This document shows positions 18,758 through 27,150 of a stretch of DNA of 64,000 nucleotides, one piece after another (within the stretch, counting starts at the first letter, position 1; each line of letters starts with the position of its first letter). This DNA comes from an uncultured Thermoguttaceae bacterium. GTDB taxonomy: Bacteria > Planctomycetota > Planctomycetia > Pirellulales > Thermoguttaceae. The notes under the pieces are model-generated. The model worked only from the letters and a program-made list of their open reading frames with translations. It was not told the origin of the DNA and ran no database searches. Location of the stretch: positions 1 through 64,000 of the forward strand of contig CALIRO010000007.1 in NCBI GenBank assembly GCA_938042245.1, written 5' to 3'. Position numbers and translations under genes: made by a program.

Positions 18758-20083
18758 CTAACGTATTCGGCTTCTGATGTTCCGTTTAGTTTTTGGGGGT
18801 GGCCTGGCGGCGTCGGGGTTAAACTGATCGCCGAATTGAGCCTCCAGGCTGCCGATGCGGCCTTCCTGGAGGATGGGCAGATACCGGTTGGGAATGGCCA
18901 GCACAAAGCAGCAGACGCTCGTTAAGTACAGATCGCCAGGTTTACCGCCTACACGGGTTTCACCCACCCATTTGCCGTGGTCGTCGGGCCGATCGGGAGC
19001 GACAATTTGGCTGGCTACCACGGCATCCCGCAGAAGCGGATAATGTTCCTGCCAGGCTTGCCCACCGACTTGATACAGGGCTTGGGCCACATAGTACATG
19101 GTATAGGCGTCAAACGGGGCCCGGCGGGACTGGCGTGTCCGATCCGGCCGACATTCCTCCCGGATGGCCCGAAGCACCACCTCCATGCTTTTGGGAATCC
19201 GCCAATCGTCGTATTGGCCGAACTCCTGCAGGCAAACAACCCCGGCGGCAGCCATCGCCACCGTGGCATTGCCGCCGCCTTTGCTATAGGTAAATTGACC
19301 GGGATACTTTTTCAGTTCTTCTTCGGGAGCATCCCGGCGCACGCCCCGGGGCGTATAATGCTCCCGCACGCTCCGGATGGCCTTTTCCACCACGTCGGGC
19401 GACACCTCCAAGCCGCTATCCACCGCACTGCGCAACGCCAGAGCCTGCATGACCGCGAGACTCAAATCGTGACCGTTAGGTTGCCGACGGGCCACATAGT
19501 CCCAACCGCCGTCCTGGCACTGGGTGTAAGCGATCAGCTTCAAGCTACGATCTAGCACCTGGCCCACTCGGCTATCGCCGGTCATGCCATACACTTGTCC
19601 CAGCATGAAGGCCGACAAGCCGTGGTTGTACATGTCCCGGCGCTGGTCGGCGATATTCAGCAGGCCCGAAGGTTGCACATTTCGCAGAACATAATCCAAA
19701 GCCCTTTGCACGGTTTCGCCGTATGGTCCCCGGCCGGGCAAATGTCCAGCCGCCAAAAAAGCCAAAACCCCAGTACTGACCAGGCCCAGGTCGTCGGAGG
19801 TCCAATTGCCTTCGGGGCCTTGATTGCGGGCAAGCCACTGAAGACCTCGCTCCAACGCCTCGGTACTTTCGGACGTTATTTCCCAATCCCCCTGGCCCAA
19901 GCACACCAAGGGAAACATCCATCCATTTAGAACAATGGCTATAGCCCCGACCAAAACGCCCACTCTAGATCCTCCCCTAGGCAGAGATGGCGCCAAGACC
20001 ATGGCAACCAAAAGCGGAGAAAAAACAACCCCCTCGCCTGAAGGATGGGAGGAACATAGAACACCTAGCCGGGTTGAGGTCAT
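18758..20083 (-). CDS. Prenyltransferase/squalene-oxidase-repeat (terpene-cyclase-fold) protein, first gene of the MoxR operon
   Basis: A 441-aa protein with an N-terminal hydrophobic segment (about 40-63) that suggests export or anchoring. The remainder is an alpha/alpha toroid of repeats such as GNWTSDDLGLVSTGVLAFL and DGGWDY, typical of the prenyltransferase/squalene-oxidase repeat family. No DxDD catalytic motif was seen, so cyclase activity is doubtful; such proteins in planctomycetes may bind ligands or be structural. A strong GGGAGAGGAGG precedes the ATG by about 9 bases, which fixes the start. It appears to be the promoter-proximal gene of the array running to 4620. Confidence 0.88.
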   Translation of the reverse strand: MTSTRLGVLCSSHPSGEGVVFSPLLVAMVLAPSLPRGGSRVGVLVGAIAIVLNGWMFPLVCLGQGDWEITSESTEALERGLQWLARNQGPEGNWTSDDLGLVSTGVLAFLAAGHLPGRGPYGETVQRALDYVLRNVQPSGLLNIADQRRDMYNHGLSAFMLGQVYGMTGDSRVGQVLDRSLKLIAYTQCQDGGWDYVARRQPNGHDLSLAVMQALALRSAVDSGLEVSPDVVEKAIRSVREHYTPRGVRRDAPEEELKKYPGQFTYSKGGGNATVAMAAAGVVCLQEFGQYDDWRIPKSMEVVLRAIREECRPDRTRQSRRAPFDAYTMYYVAQALYQVGGQAWQEHYPLLRDAVVASQIVAPDRPDDHGKWVGETRVGGKPGDLYLTSVCCFVLAIPNRYLPILQEGRIGSLEAQFGDQFNPDAARPPPKTKRNIRSRIR

Positions 20084-20208
20084 CGTACCAAGCCTCCTCT
20101 CCCTGTTCCTAAAACCGATACCTTTTGCCCGAACCGGAGCACCCCCACCTCGGCTGTTGAAGGTTTCCTCCCCATACTGGCAGGAAAGCTCCTTGGGAGG
20201 GATTTAGA

Positions 20209-20297
20209 ACCTCTCCCAAAAGAATTATTTCAACAATGCCAGGAAAATTAGGGGTTTGGAAACAGAGGGATTTCCTTTTTTGGGATGCACTGGGAAT
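20209..20297 (+). repeat. Dispersed ~85-bp repeat (GGAAA...TTTCC family), copy A
   Basis: Shares an ordered string of blocks with 44841-44925 and 54886-54970: CCAAAAGAAT, an AAATTAGGGG-type block, TTGGAAA, an 8-9 base spacer, ATTTCC and TTTTTGGGAT. The GGAAA and TTTCC blocks could pair as a small hairpin. It lies in the short gap upstream of the operon and downstream of the HNH gene. Confidence 0.6.
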
Positions 20298-20301
20298 GGA
20301 T

Positions 20302-20898
20302 TTATTGTTCCAATTCTACATTCCAATAGACTTCGCTTAAGAATTTGGACCAGCTTTTGATCCGCATTTCTTTCCAAACGTAGATAGGGCGCCAGGTGGG
20401 GCGGAACGGATGTCGGCGGAGCTTCATACCGGCCTGCTGAGGCGTCCGATCGCCTTTGCGCTTATTGCAGGCCACACAGGCTACCACACAGTTGGTCCAG
20501 GAGGTCGGCCCTCCCTGAGACCGGGGAATGACATGGTCGATCGTCAGTTCTTCGGTCCCAGGCTGGGCCCCGCAGTATTGGCAGGTGTTGTGATCCCGCT
20601 TGAACAAGTTGCGTCGGCTGAAGGTTACATAGGTATCCGGCACCCGATCGTAATGGGGCAGGGTAACCACTTCGGGCACTCGGAGGCGGACGGTAACCGC
20701 TTGAATAAACTTTTCGCCGTCGCGCGGTTGGAGTTTCGACCAATGTTCCCATGTATAGGTTTGGAAATCCTCCGGATCTACGACCAAGGCCCGGTGGTTC
20801 CACAAAAGCACCAGCGCCCGTGCCACCGTGGCCACATGCACTGGCTGCCAATTTCGGTTCAGAACCAGCGTGGGCTGGTGGAGGATTTCGGCAGGCAT
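20302..20898 (-). CDS. HNH endonuclease family protein
   Basis: A 198-aa HNH nuclease-fold protein. The zinc-type HNH module is at about residues 95-150: CQYCG, then LTIDHVIPRSQGG with the catalytic His, then CVACNKRKGDR. The N-terminal part begins LVLNRNWQPVHV, as in the widespread small HNH proteins of actinobacteria and planctomycetes. I chose the ATG at 20898 (MPAEILHQ) because AGAAAGG lies upstream and the alternative at 20940 is a GTG with no clear site. Its role is unknown; it need not be part of a mobile element. Confidence 0.92.
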   Translation of the reverse strand: MPAEILHQPTLVLNRNWQPVHVATVARALVLLWNHRALVVDPEDFQTYTWEHWSKLQPRDGEKFIQAVTVRLRVPEVVTLPHYDRVPDTYVTFSRRNLFKRDHNTCQYCGAQPGTEELTIDHVIPRSQGGPTSWTNCVVACVACNKRKGDRTPQQAGMKLRRHPFRPTWRPIYVWKEMRIKSWSKFLSEVYWNVELEQ

Positions 20899-21461
20899 GT
20901 TCTGGGACCTTTCTGCCGGCAGGAGCCAAACAATGCCCACCCCGGCAAGACATCTACAGGCAAAAGGCCTCAGCCGAGGCCATGCCAGGGCAGCCCCCCG
21001 CTCAGGGGGCAGAAACCTTCCTCTTTATGGAACCTCTGAATAATTCAAAGGATATCTTTTTATTACACTATATCAGAATCTCCCTCAATAGCCTCTCTTC
21101 CACTTACATTATACGCTTTTTGTGCTTTTCTTTTTATTACACTATATCAGAATCTCCGTCAATAGCCCCAACATATAGTGGCACTGCCAATATGAGACTC
21201 AAGATATAGTGCCTTGGAATGGGAACCGATAGGCAAAGGAACAGATTAAATGTTCATAAAGTTCATGTAATGTTCAGAATTTTGCAGAGCTTCCTTATTT
21301 CCATTTCCTTATTCTCTCTCAAAATCTCCGGTCCTGCAATCCCCCATCAGCCCTTGCCCCCACCGTCCACTCGCCCACCAAGGAAAATACACGTCTCGCT
21401 CCCCCCTATCCGGTTCTGGGATGCTTGGCATAGTTCTGGGATGCCTGGTATCAGCTTTGCT
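20899..21461. other. Intergenic region with MITE copy 2
   Basis: No gene is seen. MITE copy 2 fills 21029-21286. The remainder, to the stop of the site-2 protease gene, is AT-rich then C-rich with a short direct repeat (TTCTGGGATGC...TTCTGGGATGCC near 21414-21445). Confidence 0.6.
21029..21286 (+). mobile_element. MITE-like element, copy 2 (enlarged, TTAT target duplication)
   Basis: Same family as 316-505, but about 70 bp longer. A 38-bp stretch at 21056-21093 recurs at 21130-21167 with one mismatch, with about 36 bp of unrelated AT-rich DNA between. The element is flanked by TTAT on both sides (21025-21028 and directly after the right GCTTCC end), which looks like a 4-bp target-site duplication. 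Confidence 0.75.
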
Positions 21462-22544
21462 TCATCGAATAACCGGCATGGGCGTCAAACCAATGAACAC
21501 AAACGCCAGCATCAGCCAGCCGAGCAGTTTGCGAAACGGCCCTACGCCCAGATGATCTTGATAGGTAGGCGGATGCCCTGGCCCGATCAGATAGAGCAAA
21601 ATCACCATCAGCATCCAGCCGGGATTGTGATACCGGATCATGGTGTAAATGACCAGAACGGTAGCTCCCACTAAGACCGCCCAGGCCACGCTCCGAGCTT
21701 TTCGCCCTAGCAACGCATACAGCACATGACCGCCGTCCAATTGGCCAACCGGCAAAAGATTCAGAGATGTAATCAGCAGCCCCACCCAACCAGCAAATAG
21801 GATCGGATTGAGCAGGATTTCATGACCCTCAGGCCGGGGACCCAATAGCCAATCAGCTAGCCACTGGAAAAGCAACGGATCGCCAAAAATCATCGCATCC
21901 TGGCCCGGCAGGGCATACCGGGCCTGCTGCATCCCCCAATAACAGCAGAGGAATGTAGGAATCAGCCCCGCCAAAGGGCCGGTAACCCCAATATCGAAAA
22001 GCACCTTCCGATTCGGCACCCGAGCGTCCATGGCAATGACCGCTCCCAAGGTGCCGATGGGCGTTAGCGGCATAGGAATAAAATAGGGCAAACTCACCCG
22101 CACCCCATACCGCCGCGCTTGCAAAAAATGCCCTGCTTCATGAGCCGTTAAAATCACCATCACCGCCAACGCATAGCTGCCCGCTGACCAGAGCATTTGC
22201 CAGACAAGCTCTCCCGGCGCTGACTCCTCTTTCAGCCAATGCTCTAAAACCTGCCCAGATTCCGGCGCCATGGTCATGCCGGCCAAAAAAGTTGTCAACC
22301 ACGTAGCAGCAAACAGCAGCCCGGCCACCAGCATTTGCTTGCCCGAAATCCCCCCCAGCCGCCTCCGACCGGGCACAACAGGTTCCGGCACCAGCTCGGC
22401 CACAACCATCGGTACTTCCGGGCCTACGATCGGCCCCTCCGGCCCTGGAATCGGGACGATCGGTTCTTCCGGCCCTGGGATCGGTTCTTCCGGCCCCGCC
22501 GGATCACCTATTTCCTTAAAGAACGGTTCTTCCGAATAACGCAT
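21462..22544 (-). CDS. Site-2 protease family (M50) membrane metalloprotease
   Basis: A 360-aa integral membrane protease. The zinc motif HEAGH is at residues 135-139 and the second metal-ligand motif, LLPVGQLDGGH, lies in a later helix; both are the M50 pattern. About seven hydrophobic helices surround them. The first 50 residues form a cytoplasmic Pro/Gly/Glu tail with a repeating GPEEPI/GPEGPI motif. The family cleaves substrates within the membrane, often in regulated intramembrane proteolysis; no PDZ domain is evident. Target unknown. Confidence 0.93.
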   Translation of the reverse strand: MRYSEEPFFKEIGDPAGPEEPIPGPEEPIVPIPGPEGPIVGPEVPMVVAELVPEPVVPGRRRLGGISGKQMLVAGLLFAATWLTTFLAGMTMAPESGQVLEHWLKEESAPGELVWQMLWSAGSYALAVMVILTAHEAGHFLQARRYGVRVSLPYFIPMPLTPIGTLGAVIAMDARVPNRKVLFDIGVTGPLAGLIPTFLCCYWGMQQARYALPGQDAMIFGDPLLFQWLADWLLGPRPEGHEILLNPILFAGWVGLLITSLNLLPVGQLDGGHVLYALLGRKARSVAWAVLVGATVLVIYTMIRYHNPGWMLMVILLYLIGPGHPPTYQDHLGVGPFRKLLGWLMLAFVFIGLTPMPVIR

Positions 22545-22566
22545 GGGAGCAGTTTTGGTAAGTTCC

Positions 22567-22720
22567 TAACGAAATCCCCTCTGCCCACCGCGGGAAAGGG
22601 GAAAATCGCCTCTCCCCACCGCAAAATACCGCCTCTCCCCGCTGCGGGAGAGGCCGGCTTGGCCAAAGGCCAAGCCGGGTGAGGGGGCGCCCCGCCTCTC
22701 CCCTCCGCAGGAGAGGCCCT
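22567..22720. repeat. REP-like palindromic block
   Basis: Four CCTCTCCCC/GGAGAGGC units around a central GGCTTGGCCAAAGGCCAAGCC palindrome and GGGTGAGGGGG. Same family as the blocks at 5810, 13271, 23549, 49213, 56480, 57889, 59207 and 60159. Confidence 0.8.
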
Positions 22721-23160
22721 CTTGTCATTGCCCCCAAACGGCAACCCAGGCACCTTTGGACCTGGTCCTCTGATCTTTCCGGATCCCACTTCCGCGCGGA
22801 GGAGAATAAAAAGCCTTCCGCGGGCAGGACCAGTTTTTTTCTGTTTGGTGCACCTAGTGCAATAGCTCTTTGGTATCGTACCCTCTCCTAGCTTTTTTGG
22901 CCAGGGTGAGCGTTGATATTTTGGGAGGGTAGAAGGAGGATTGTTCAACCCCTCCCAGGAGGGAGCCTGAGCCTTTGGCACGTTGATGTGCTCCTTCTTG
23001 GGGCAGTTGACAATCCTAAGAGTGATGTTTATCCTTATGTTTTGTTGTTCACGATCATAGTTGTTACCTTCCTGCTGAGGGGTTCGGGGAGGGCGCCATT
23101 AGGCGAGAACCCCGTGAATGCTTCCAAAATCGAGGAGGTACTCATATAGCAGAAGGTCGT

Positions 23161-23274
23161 ATGCCAGAACCTCGGAATGCCCGGCAAACCCATCCGCAAG
23201 GGGAGTCTGCTTGGGAATTGATTATCGCCGTGGCCATCGTCGGGGCCATCCTTGGGGCCATCTTCGAGGACTAG
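23161..23274 (+). CDS. Putative 37-aa single-helix membrane peptide
   Basis: ATG with AGAAGG four bases upstream opens a 37-codon frame. The first 18 residues are polar, then ELIIAVAIVGAILGAIFED forms one clear transmembrane helix with GxxxG-like spacing, followed by an acidic end and a TAG stop. This is a recognisable small-protein layout, but the short spacing of the ribosome site, the lack of homologues known to me and the repeat-rich surroundings keep confidence low. Confidence 0.35.
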   Translation: MPEPRNARQTHPQGESAWELIIAVAIVGAILGAIFED

Positions 23275-23548
23275 CGAAGCGGCCTGAGAACACAAAAGGA
23301 AGCACTCCGGAAGGCATAAAAGCAACCTTGCTTAGGGGCTGGGGAAGGGATCTCCAATACGGAATCGACCATTCTAGCCAGAAAGAAGGGGGTGGAAGGA
23401 ACACAAGGGCCACGAGATGGCCAGCATCAGTTTCCAGAGTTTCTAGTTTTCGGAGCCACCTTGTTTAGGGGCTATAGAAGGGAGAAAAGGGCCTGCTCCA
23501 GCCCACTGGGGGCGCCTGGAGCGCGGGCGGGACGTCCGCGTTCCAGAG

Positions 23549-23670
23549 GCCCCCTCACCCGGCCAACGACCCTCGCCCTTGCGGGCGAGGCTCCGGCCGG
23601 CCTCTCCCACAGAGGGGAGGGGCGGTGTTTTTTGCGGCGGGCAGAGGCGATTTTTTACAGCGGGCAGAGG
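23549..23670. repeat. REP-like palindromic block
   Basis: Begins CCCCTCACCCGGCC, has a GACCCTCGCCCTTGCGGGCGAGGC hairpin-like core, GGCCGGCCTCTCCC and facing GGGGAGGGG, then two GGGCAGAGGCG units. Confidence 0.75.
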
Positions 23671-23901
23671 CGGATAAGGCTCTGGGCTGCTGCTTGAGCG
23701 AGCTGGACACGAGAAGAAGCCCTTCCACGTGGCCAAAAGACAATTTGGCACCCTAGAACCATTTCTTGACGGCGTTAATTGGAAGAGGGCCCTGGGATCG
23801 TCTGTGCAAAAGGCGATGCGGCGTTTGGTCCGTCTTTTGTGGCCGGTTGGAAGACTTTTCGGCGCCGCCGTGGCCCCCGCTGCAAAAGGAGATTCGGCGT
23901 G

Positions 23902-25464
23902 TCATGGGTCTTTTGTGGCGGCTACGATTCGGAGGGCGATGTCGTTGGCAAAGACCGGGCTGCGAAGCTTCTTCGGACCGCCCGGGTGCTCGAAACTGGC
24001 CGATTCGGCGATCTGGCCGGTCTTGGTGTCGATCCATTCAGCATGGTACTTACCTGTCGGCAATTCCACCACCAGGTCCGTCTGGATGCGGTCCCGGAGA
24101 AGCTCTGGGAGGTTTTTGGGTTTATTCGGTAGCGGGGTATGGAGGTAGATGGCATAGGCCCGGCCCGGTTCGACCAGTGCCTGGACGGAAAGTTTTTCGG
24201 ATACCTGTTTGACCACACCGGCCTCTGGGCGCATCCGGATAAAATCGAAGCTTTCGATGAACCGTTTTAGGATGGCGAATTGTTTGCGGAGTTCGGGGCT
24301 GCCGCCGCCGGGGGATTTATAGTTTCGCAGCGTGCCGTCCGGATGACTGGGCGTGAACGAATAATCTAGATGGCTGAATAGGCCACCGCCAGCCAGAATG
24401 AAATCCCATGCTTCGGTTCGATACAAAACGTCGTCTTTACCGCGGAAACCGGTTTCGTTTTCGCCGATCAGTTTACCTAGATGGTAGTTTATGGCTACGG
24501 TGTCCGGCGGCACGCAGTAGTGGAAGTTGAAGATGGCCACGGCCGGATGGGGATTTTCGACCTTTTTTCGGCCATTGGCGATGTTCCAGGAGATCAGATG
24601 TTTATTTGGCAGGTTTCGTTCGGTTTCCACGATCACATCGGTGATTCGGCGTTGCCAATCCTGCTGGACGCCGCCGAAATACGGCTCATTACAAACTTCA
24701 TAGTAGAGATTGTCGTAGCGGTTGAGTTCCTGGACGATTTTTCTCGTGAAGGCCGTCTGCACCTCTAGGAGCTTCGGATGTTTTAGGGTGAAAACCTCGG
24801 TTCGGGGGCAATCGCCCACGCCGTTGATATTGTTTCGGATGTTCATGGGCGAGGCTTTCCAGAGCTCATCATTGTAAAGGGGGCAGAACAGGTTCATTTC
24901 CACCACCACGCCGGTTTGTTGGGCGATCTGCATGAACTCATGGAGTCGGCGGAAATAGGCCTCATCCCACCGACTGAGATCGAATTGGTTGCCGCCGTCG
25001 TAATAGCCGGGCTGGTCGCTTCGTGCCCAGGGGGCAATATAGCGGTTCGGCTTCGGCGCCAGGGGATTATCGGTAATGCCGAAGGAACTGGGCACTTCCC
25101 GGTAGGTTCCGGAAAAGGTGCGGGTATGGTTCAGGCCGTCGGCTGCCAGAGCGGCAAAATACCGGCGGAAATCAAAATCTAAATTGAGCACCGCTCCGTA
25201 ATGCTCGCTGGAGCCGATCAGCACGGTTGGCCTTCCACGCCAAAGGAAATAATGGCCGTTTTCCGGATGCAGCGAAATCGGCGGGGCGGAGGCCGCTGTC
25301 TTGGCCGCCGGCGCTAGTGCCCGATGCGTTGTGGCCGCCGGTTTGGGAATGGCTGGTCCTGCTGCCTGAGCAGCTTGCAGGCCGAAAACTGTCCCCACTC
25401 CGCCGGCCAGTACCGTCAGCTTGGCCAAAATGAATAGGCTCTTTTTACGCCAAGGTTTCATCAT
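23902..25464 (-). CDS. Secreted cellulase-fold glycoside-hydrolase-like protein
   Basis: A 520-aa exported protein. A perfect AGGAGG seven bases before the ATG sets the start (either of two adjacent ATGs). The signal peptide has KPWRKK, a hydrophobic core and AQAAG (cut near 36). After an Ala/Pro linker, NGHYFLWRGRPTVLIGSS (about 69-86) is the entry strand typical of DUF4038/cellulase-like TIM barrels. YYEVCNEP (255-261) carries the acid/base Glu of a clan-A glycosidase, and YRTEAWDF (near 350) may hold the nucleophile. The last 100 residues look like a beta-sandwich of the putative collagen-binding type. Substrate unknown. Confidence 0.83.
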   Translation of the reverse strand: MMKPWRKKSLFILAKLTVLAGGVGTVFGLQAAQAAGPAIPKPAATTHRALAPAAKTAASAPPISLHPENGHYFLWRGRPTVLIGSSEHYGAVLNLDFDFRRYFAALAADGLNHTRTFSGTYREVPSSFGITDNPLAPKPNRYIAPWARSDQPGYYDGGNQFDLSRWDEAYFRRLHEFMQIAQQTGVVVEMNLFCPLYNDELWKASPMNIRNNINGVGDCPRTEVFTLKHPKLLEVQTAFTRKIVQELNRYDNLYYEVCNEPYFGGVQQDWQRRITDVIVETERNLPNKHLISWNIANGRKKVENPHPAVAIFNFHYCVPPDTVAINYHLGKLIGENETGFRGKDDVLYRTEAWDFILAGGGLFSHLDYSFTPSHPDGTLRNYKSPGGGSPELRKQFAILKRFIESFDFIRMRPEAGVVKQVSEKLSVQALVEPGRAYAIYLHTPLPNKPKNLPELLRDRIQTDLVVELPTGKYHAEWIDTKTGQIAESASFEHPGGPKKLRSPVFANDIALRIVAATKDP

Positions 25465-26031
25465 CTAGCCTCCTGCGAAAAGGAAGACCCGGTAATAGGA
25501 TGTTCGGTTGAGACTCTGTCAGAAAAAGGGCAACGGGGCTTCAGCTCTCCTTAAAAAGCAGATCCGGGAGGTAAGATTTCCGGGAGATTTTTATTGTTAT
25601 ATCCCGTCCGGCGTGGAAAGAAAGCCCCCTGATTGAGAATATGGGGAACATAAAGTATTGAACAGTTATTCCCCATAAGCGGCAATCCAGACTCAGCCTG
25701 CGCAAGCAGCAATCCGGTAGAGTTCCTTTTTCCCTGGTGGGAAACAGCGGCCAGTCGTTCCCCTGGCAGATAAGCTGGAGGACCTGGAGGCGCCGTCTGG
25801 CACGTCCATGTTGGCTGTCAGTCCCGGGGAAGCACCAGACCGGAAGGCCTCTGCTGCTTTTTCCAGGGGTGGGCAAAAGAAAGTTAATATTTGTTTATAT
25901 AACTTCCTAACCCCAATGTTTCGGATGGGTTACGCGAATGTCTTTGGGGGGGCGCAAAATTGGCAAACCCAACCGGAAGCTCTCTGCTTGCTGCGCAGAG
26001 ATCTGGGGAAGCGCAGCGAAAGCCAGGAGGG
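25465..26031. other. Intergenic region, nothing recognised
   Basis: A 567-bp gap upstream of the cellulase-fold gene and downstream of the Pro-rich gene. Apart from the AGGAGG of the former, no gene, repeat or RNA was recognised; part (25880-25930) is AT-rich. Confidence 0.5.
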
Positions 26032-27150
26032 TTAAGGGACCAGGAAGACACCACCGACCCAGGCACCGGCTTGGGCAAGGCCAGCCCGAATGCTCAGCGG
26101 AATCGGATCCAGATAGTATGGCGCACAGCTTCCCGGCCGATAGTGGCCCAACGCATAGATACATTCATACGGCGGCCAAAGGGCCAGTTGATACGGAAGC
26201 GTAGGAATCGTCAGATAGAAATGACCTGCTGAAACGATCGGTTGGCTAAGCGGGCCGGTGCTGTGGCCATATCGTTCTAAATGGGGCTGCTCAAAGTAGA
26301 GCGGTTTATGGCAAAGAGCCGAGGCTTTCCAACTCACCGTGGTTTCGGGCCAAGGTTGGCTCATGCGTTCAGGCAAGGCGGTTGGGGGCGGCTCACACCA
26401 CATTTTAGCGTCGAACTCGGCCTTAGCCCGACGGAGCTGTTCTAGACGGGTTGGTTGACCCGCCTGCCGGAGGCGAGCTTCTTCTTCCGGAGAGATCTCC
26501 GGATGGATGTTCGGATCGATGTCTGTGCGAGTGGTAAGTTTGCGGATCGGGAGCAGCAAGTTGTCATTGGGGAGGCATTCGGCCCGGACCTGCATAGGAT
26601 GGCCGGGTGTGGGAGCAGGGGCTGGGGTGGGGCCGGGCATGGGCCGGGTTTCTTCTTCCGGCAGATAGGGGGGTTCGAGTACTTTCGGCAGAGGGGGATG
26701 GGAAGGAAGCGGACCCTTTTCTGCCCCGGCTCCTGGCAGGGGCGCTGGAGGAGTCATCTCTTGGAAAGGATCCTCCAAGGGGTGTTTTTTATGCCCTCCT
26801 GGGGGGGCAATACCCGTGGAAGGCATCGGCTTTTGGAGAGGTTGAACTGGAGAGGTATCATTATATCCCTCTTTATGGGGAACATAGGGGGTAGTTGTAC
26901 CCCCTGAAGGTGGTGCAGATGGGCTTTCGGCGGCTGTAGGTTGGATCGGTTGCGAGACCGCAGCAGGATGGGGAAGCCATTGAAGATGGGCTTCGGCTTG
27001 CTGAGCAAATAGGAAATTACTCCCTATCCCTAGGCAGAGGGTGCCCGGAGCGAGCCAACATAGGATGGCAACCCTACTGATAGGGGGGATAAAATGGATA
27101 TTTTGGAGGGATTTTGAGCTTCTAGTAATGGATATCTTCACTGGCTGCAT
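26032..27150 (-). CDS. Exported Pro-rich protein of a planctomycete-type family
   Basis: A 372-aa protein if started at the ATG at 27150, which overlaps the end of guaB by 29 bp; the open frame runs further up inside guaB to 27366, but that part is antisense-free overlap with no sign of selection visible here. A signal-like hydrophobic segment ([22 protein letters not shown] region, about residues 27-48) ends in FAQQAEA. Residues 60-200 are Pro-rich and low complexity. The C-terminal 120 residues look conserved: [41 protein letters not shown] and a helix with [10 protein letters not shown] recall this C-terminal pattern from planctomycete hypothetical proteins. The function is unknown. No good ribosome site is seen, so coupling to guaB translation is plausible. 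Confidence 0.75.
   Translation of the reverse strand: MQPVKISITRSSKSLQNIHFIPPISRVAILCWLAPGTLCLGIGSNFLFAQQAEAHLQWLPHPAAVSQPIQPTAAESPSAPPSGGTTTPYVPHKEGYNDTSPVQPLQKPMPSTGIAPPGGHKKHPLEDPFQEMTPPAPLPGAGAEKGPLPSHPPLPKVLEPPYLPEEETRPMPGPTPAPAPTPGHPMQVRAECLPNDNLLLPIRKLTTRTDIDPNIHPEISPEEEARLRQAGQPTRLEQLRRAKAEFDAKMWCEPPPTALPERMSQPWPETTVSWKASALCHKPLYFEQPHLERYGHSTGPLSQPIVSAGHFYLTIPTLPYQLALWPPYECIYALGHYRPGSCAPYYLDPIPLSIRAGLAQAGAWVGGVFLVP

Larger units (their letters stand above)
22545..23901. other. 1.35-kb intergenic region with two REP-like blocks and a small ORF
   Basis: Between two minus-strand genes. REP-like palindromic blocks occupy about 22567-22720 and 23549-23670. A possible 37-aa membrane peptide is at 23161-23274. 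The segment 23750-23900, just after the stop of the cellulase-fold gene, was not assigned; it carries two short related runs (GTTTGGTCCGTCTTTTGTGGCCGG near 23823 and a partial copy near 23905). Nothing else was recognised. Confidence 0.55.

Noticed and set aside
18758-20083. Squalene-hopene cyclase for the first gene of the MoxR operon
   Set aside because: It is too short at 441 residues and lacks a DxDD motif; only the repeat fold is supported.
20302-20898. HNH protein as evidence of a mobile intron or phage
   Set aside because: The gene has ordinary chromosomal neighbours, and no intron, integrase or phage genes are near; this small HNH type is widespread in chromosomes.
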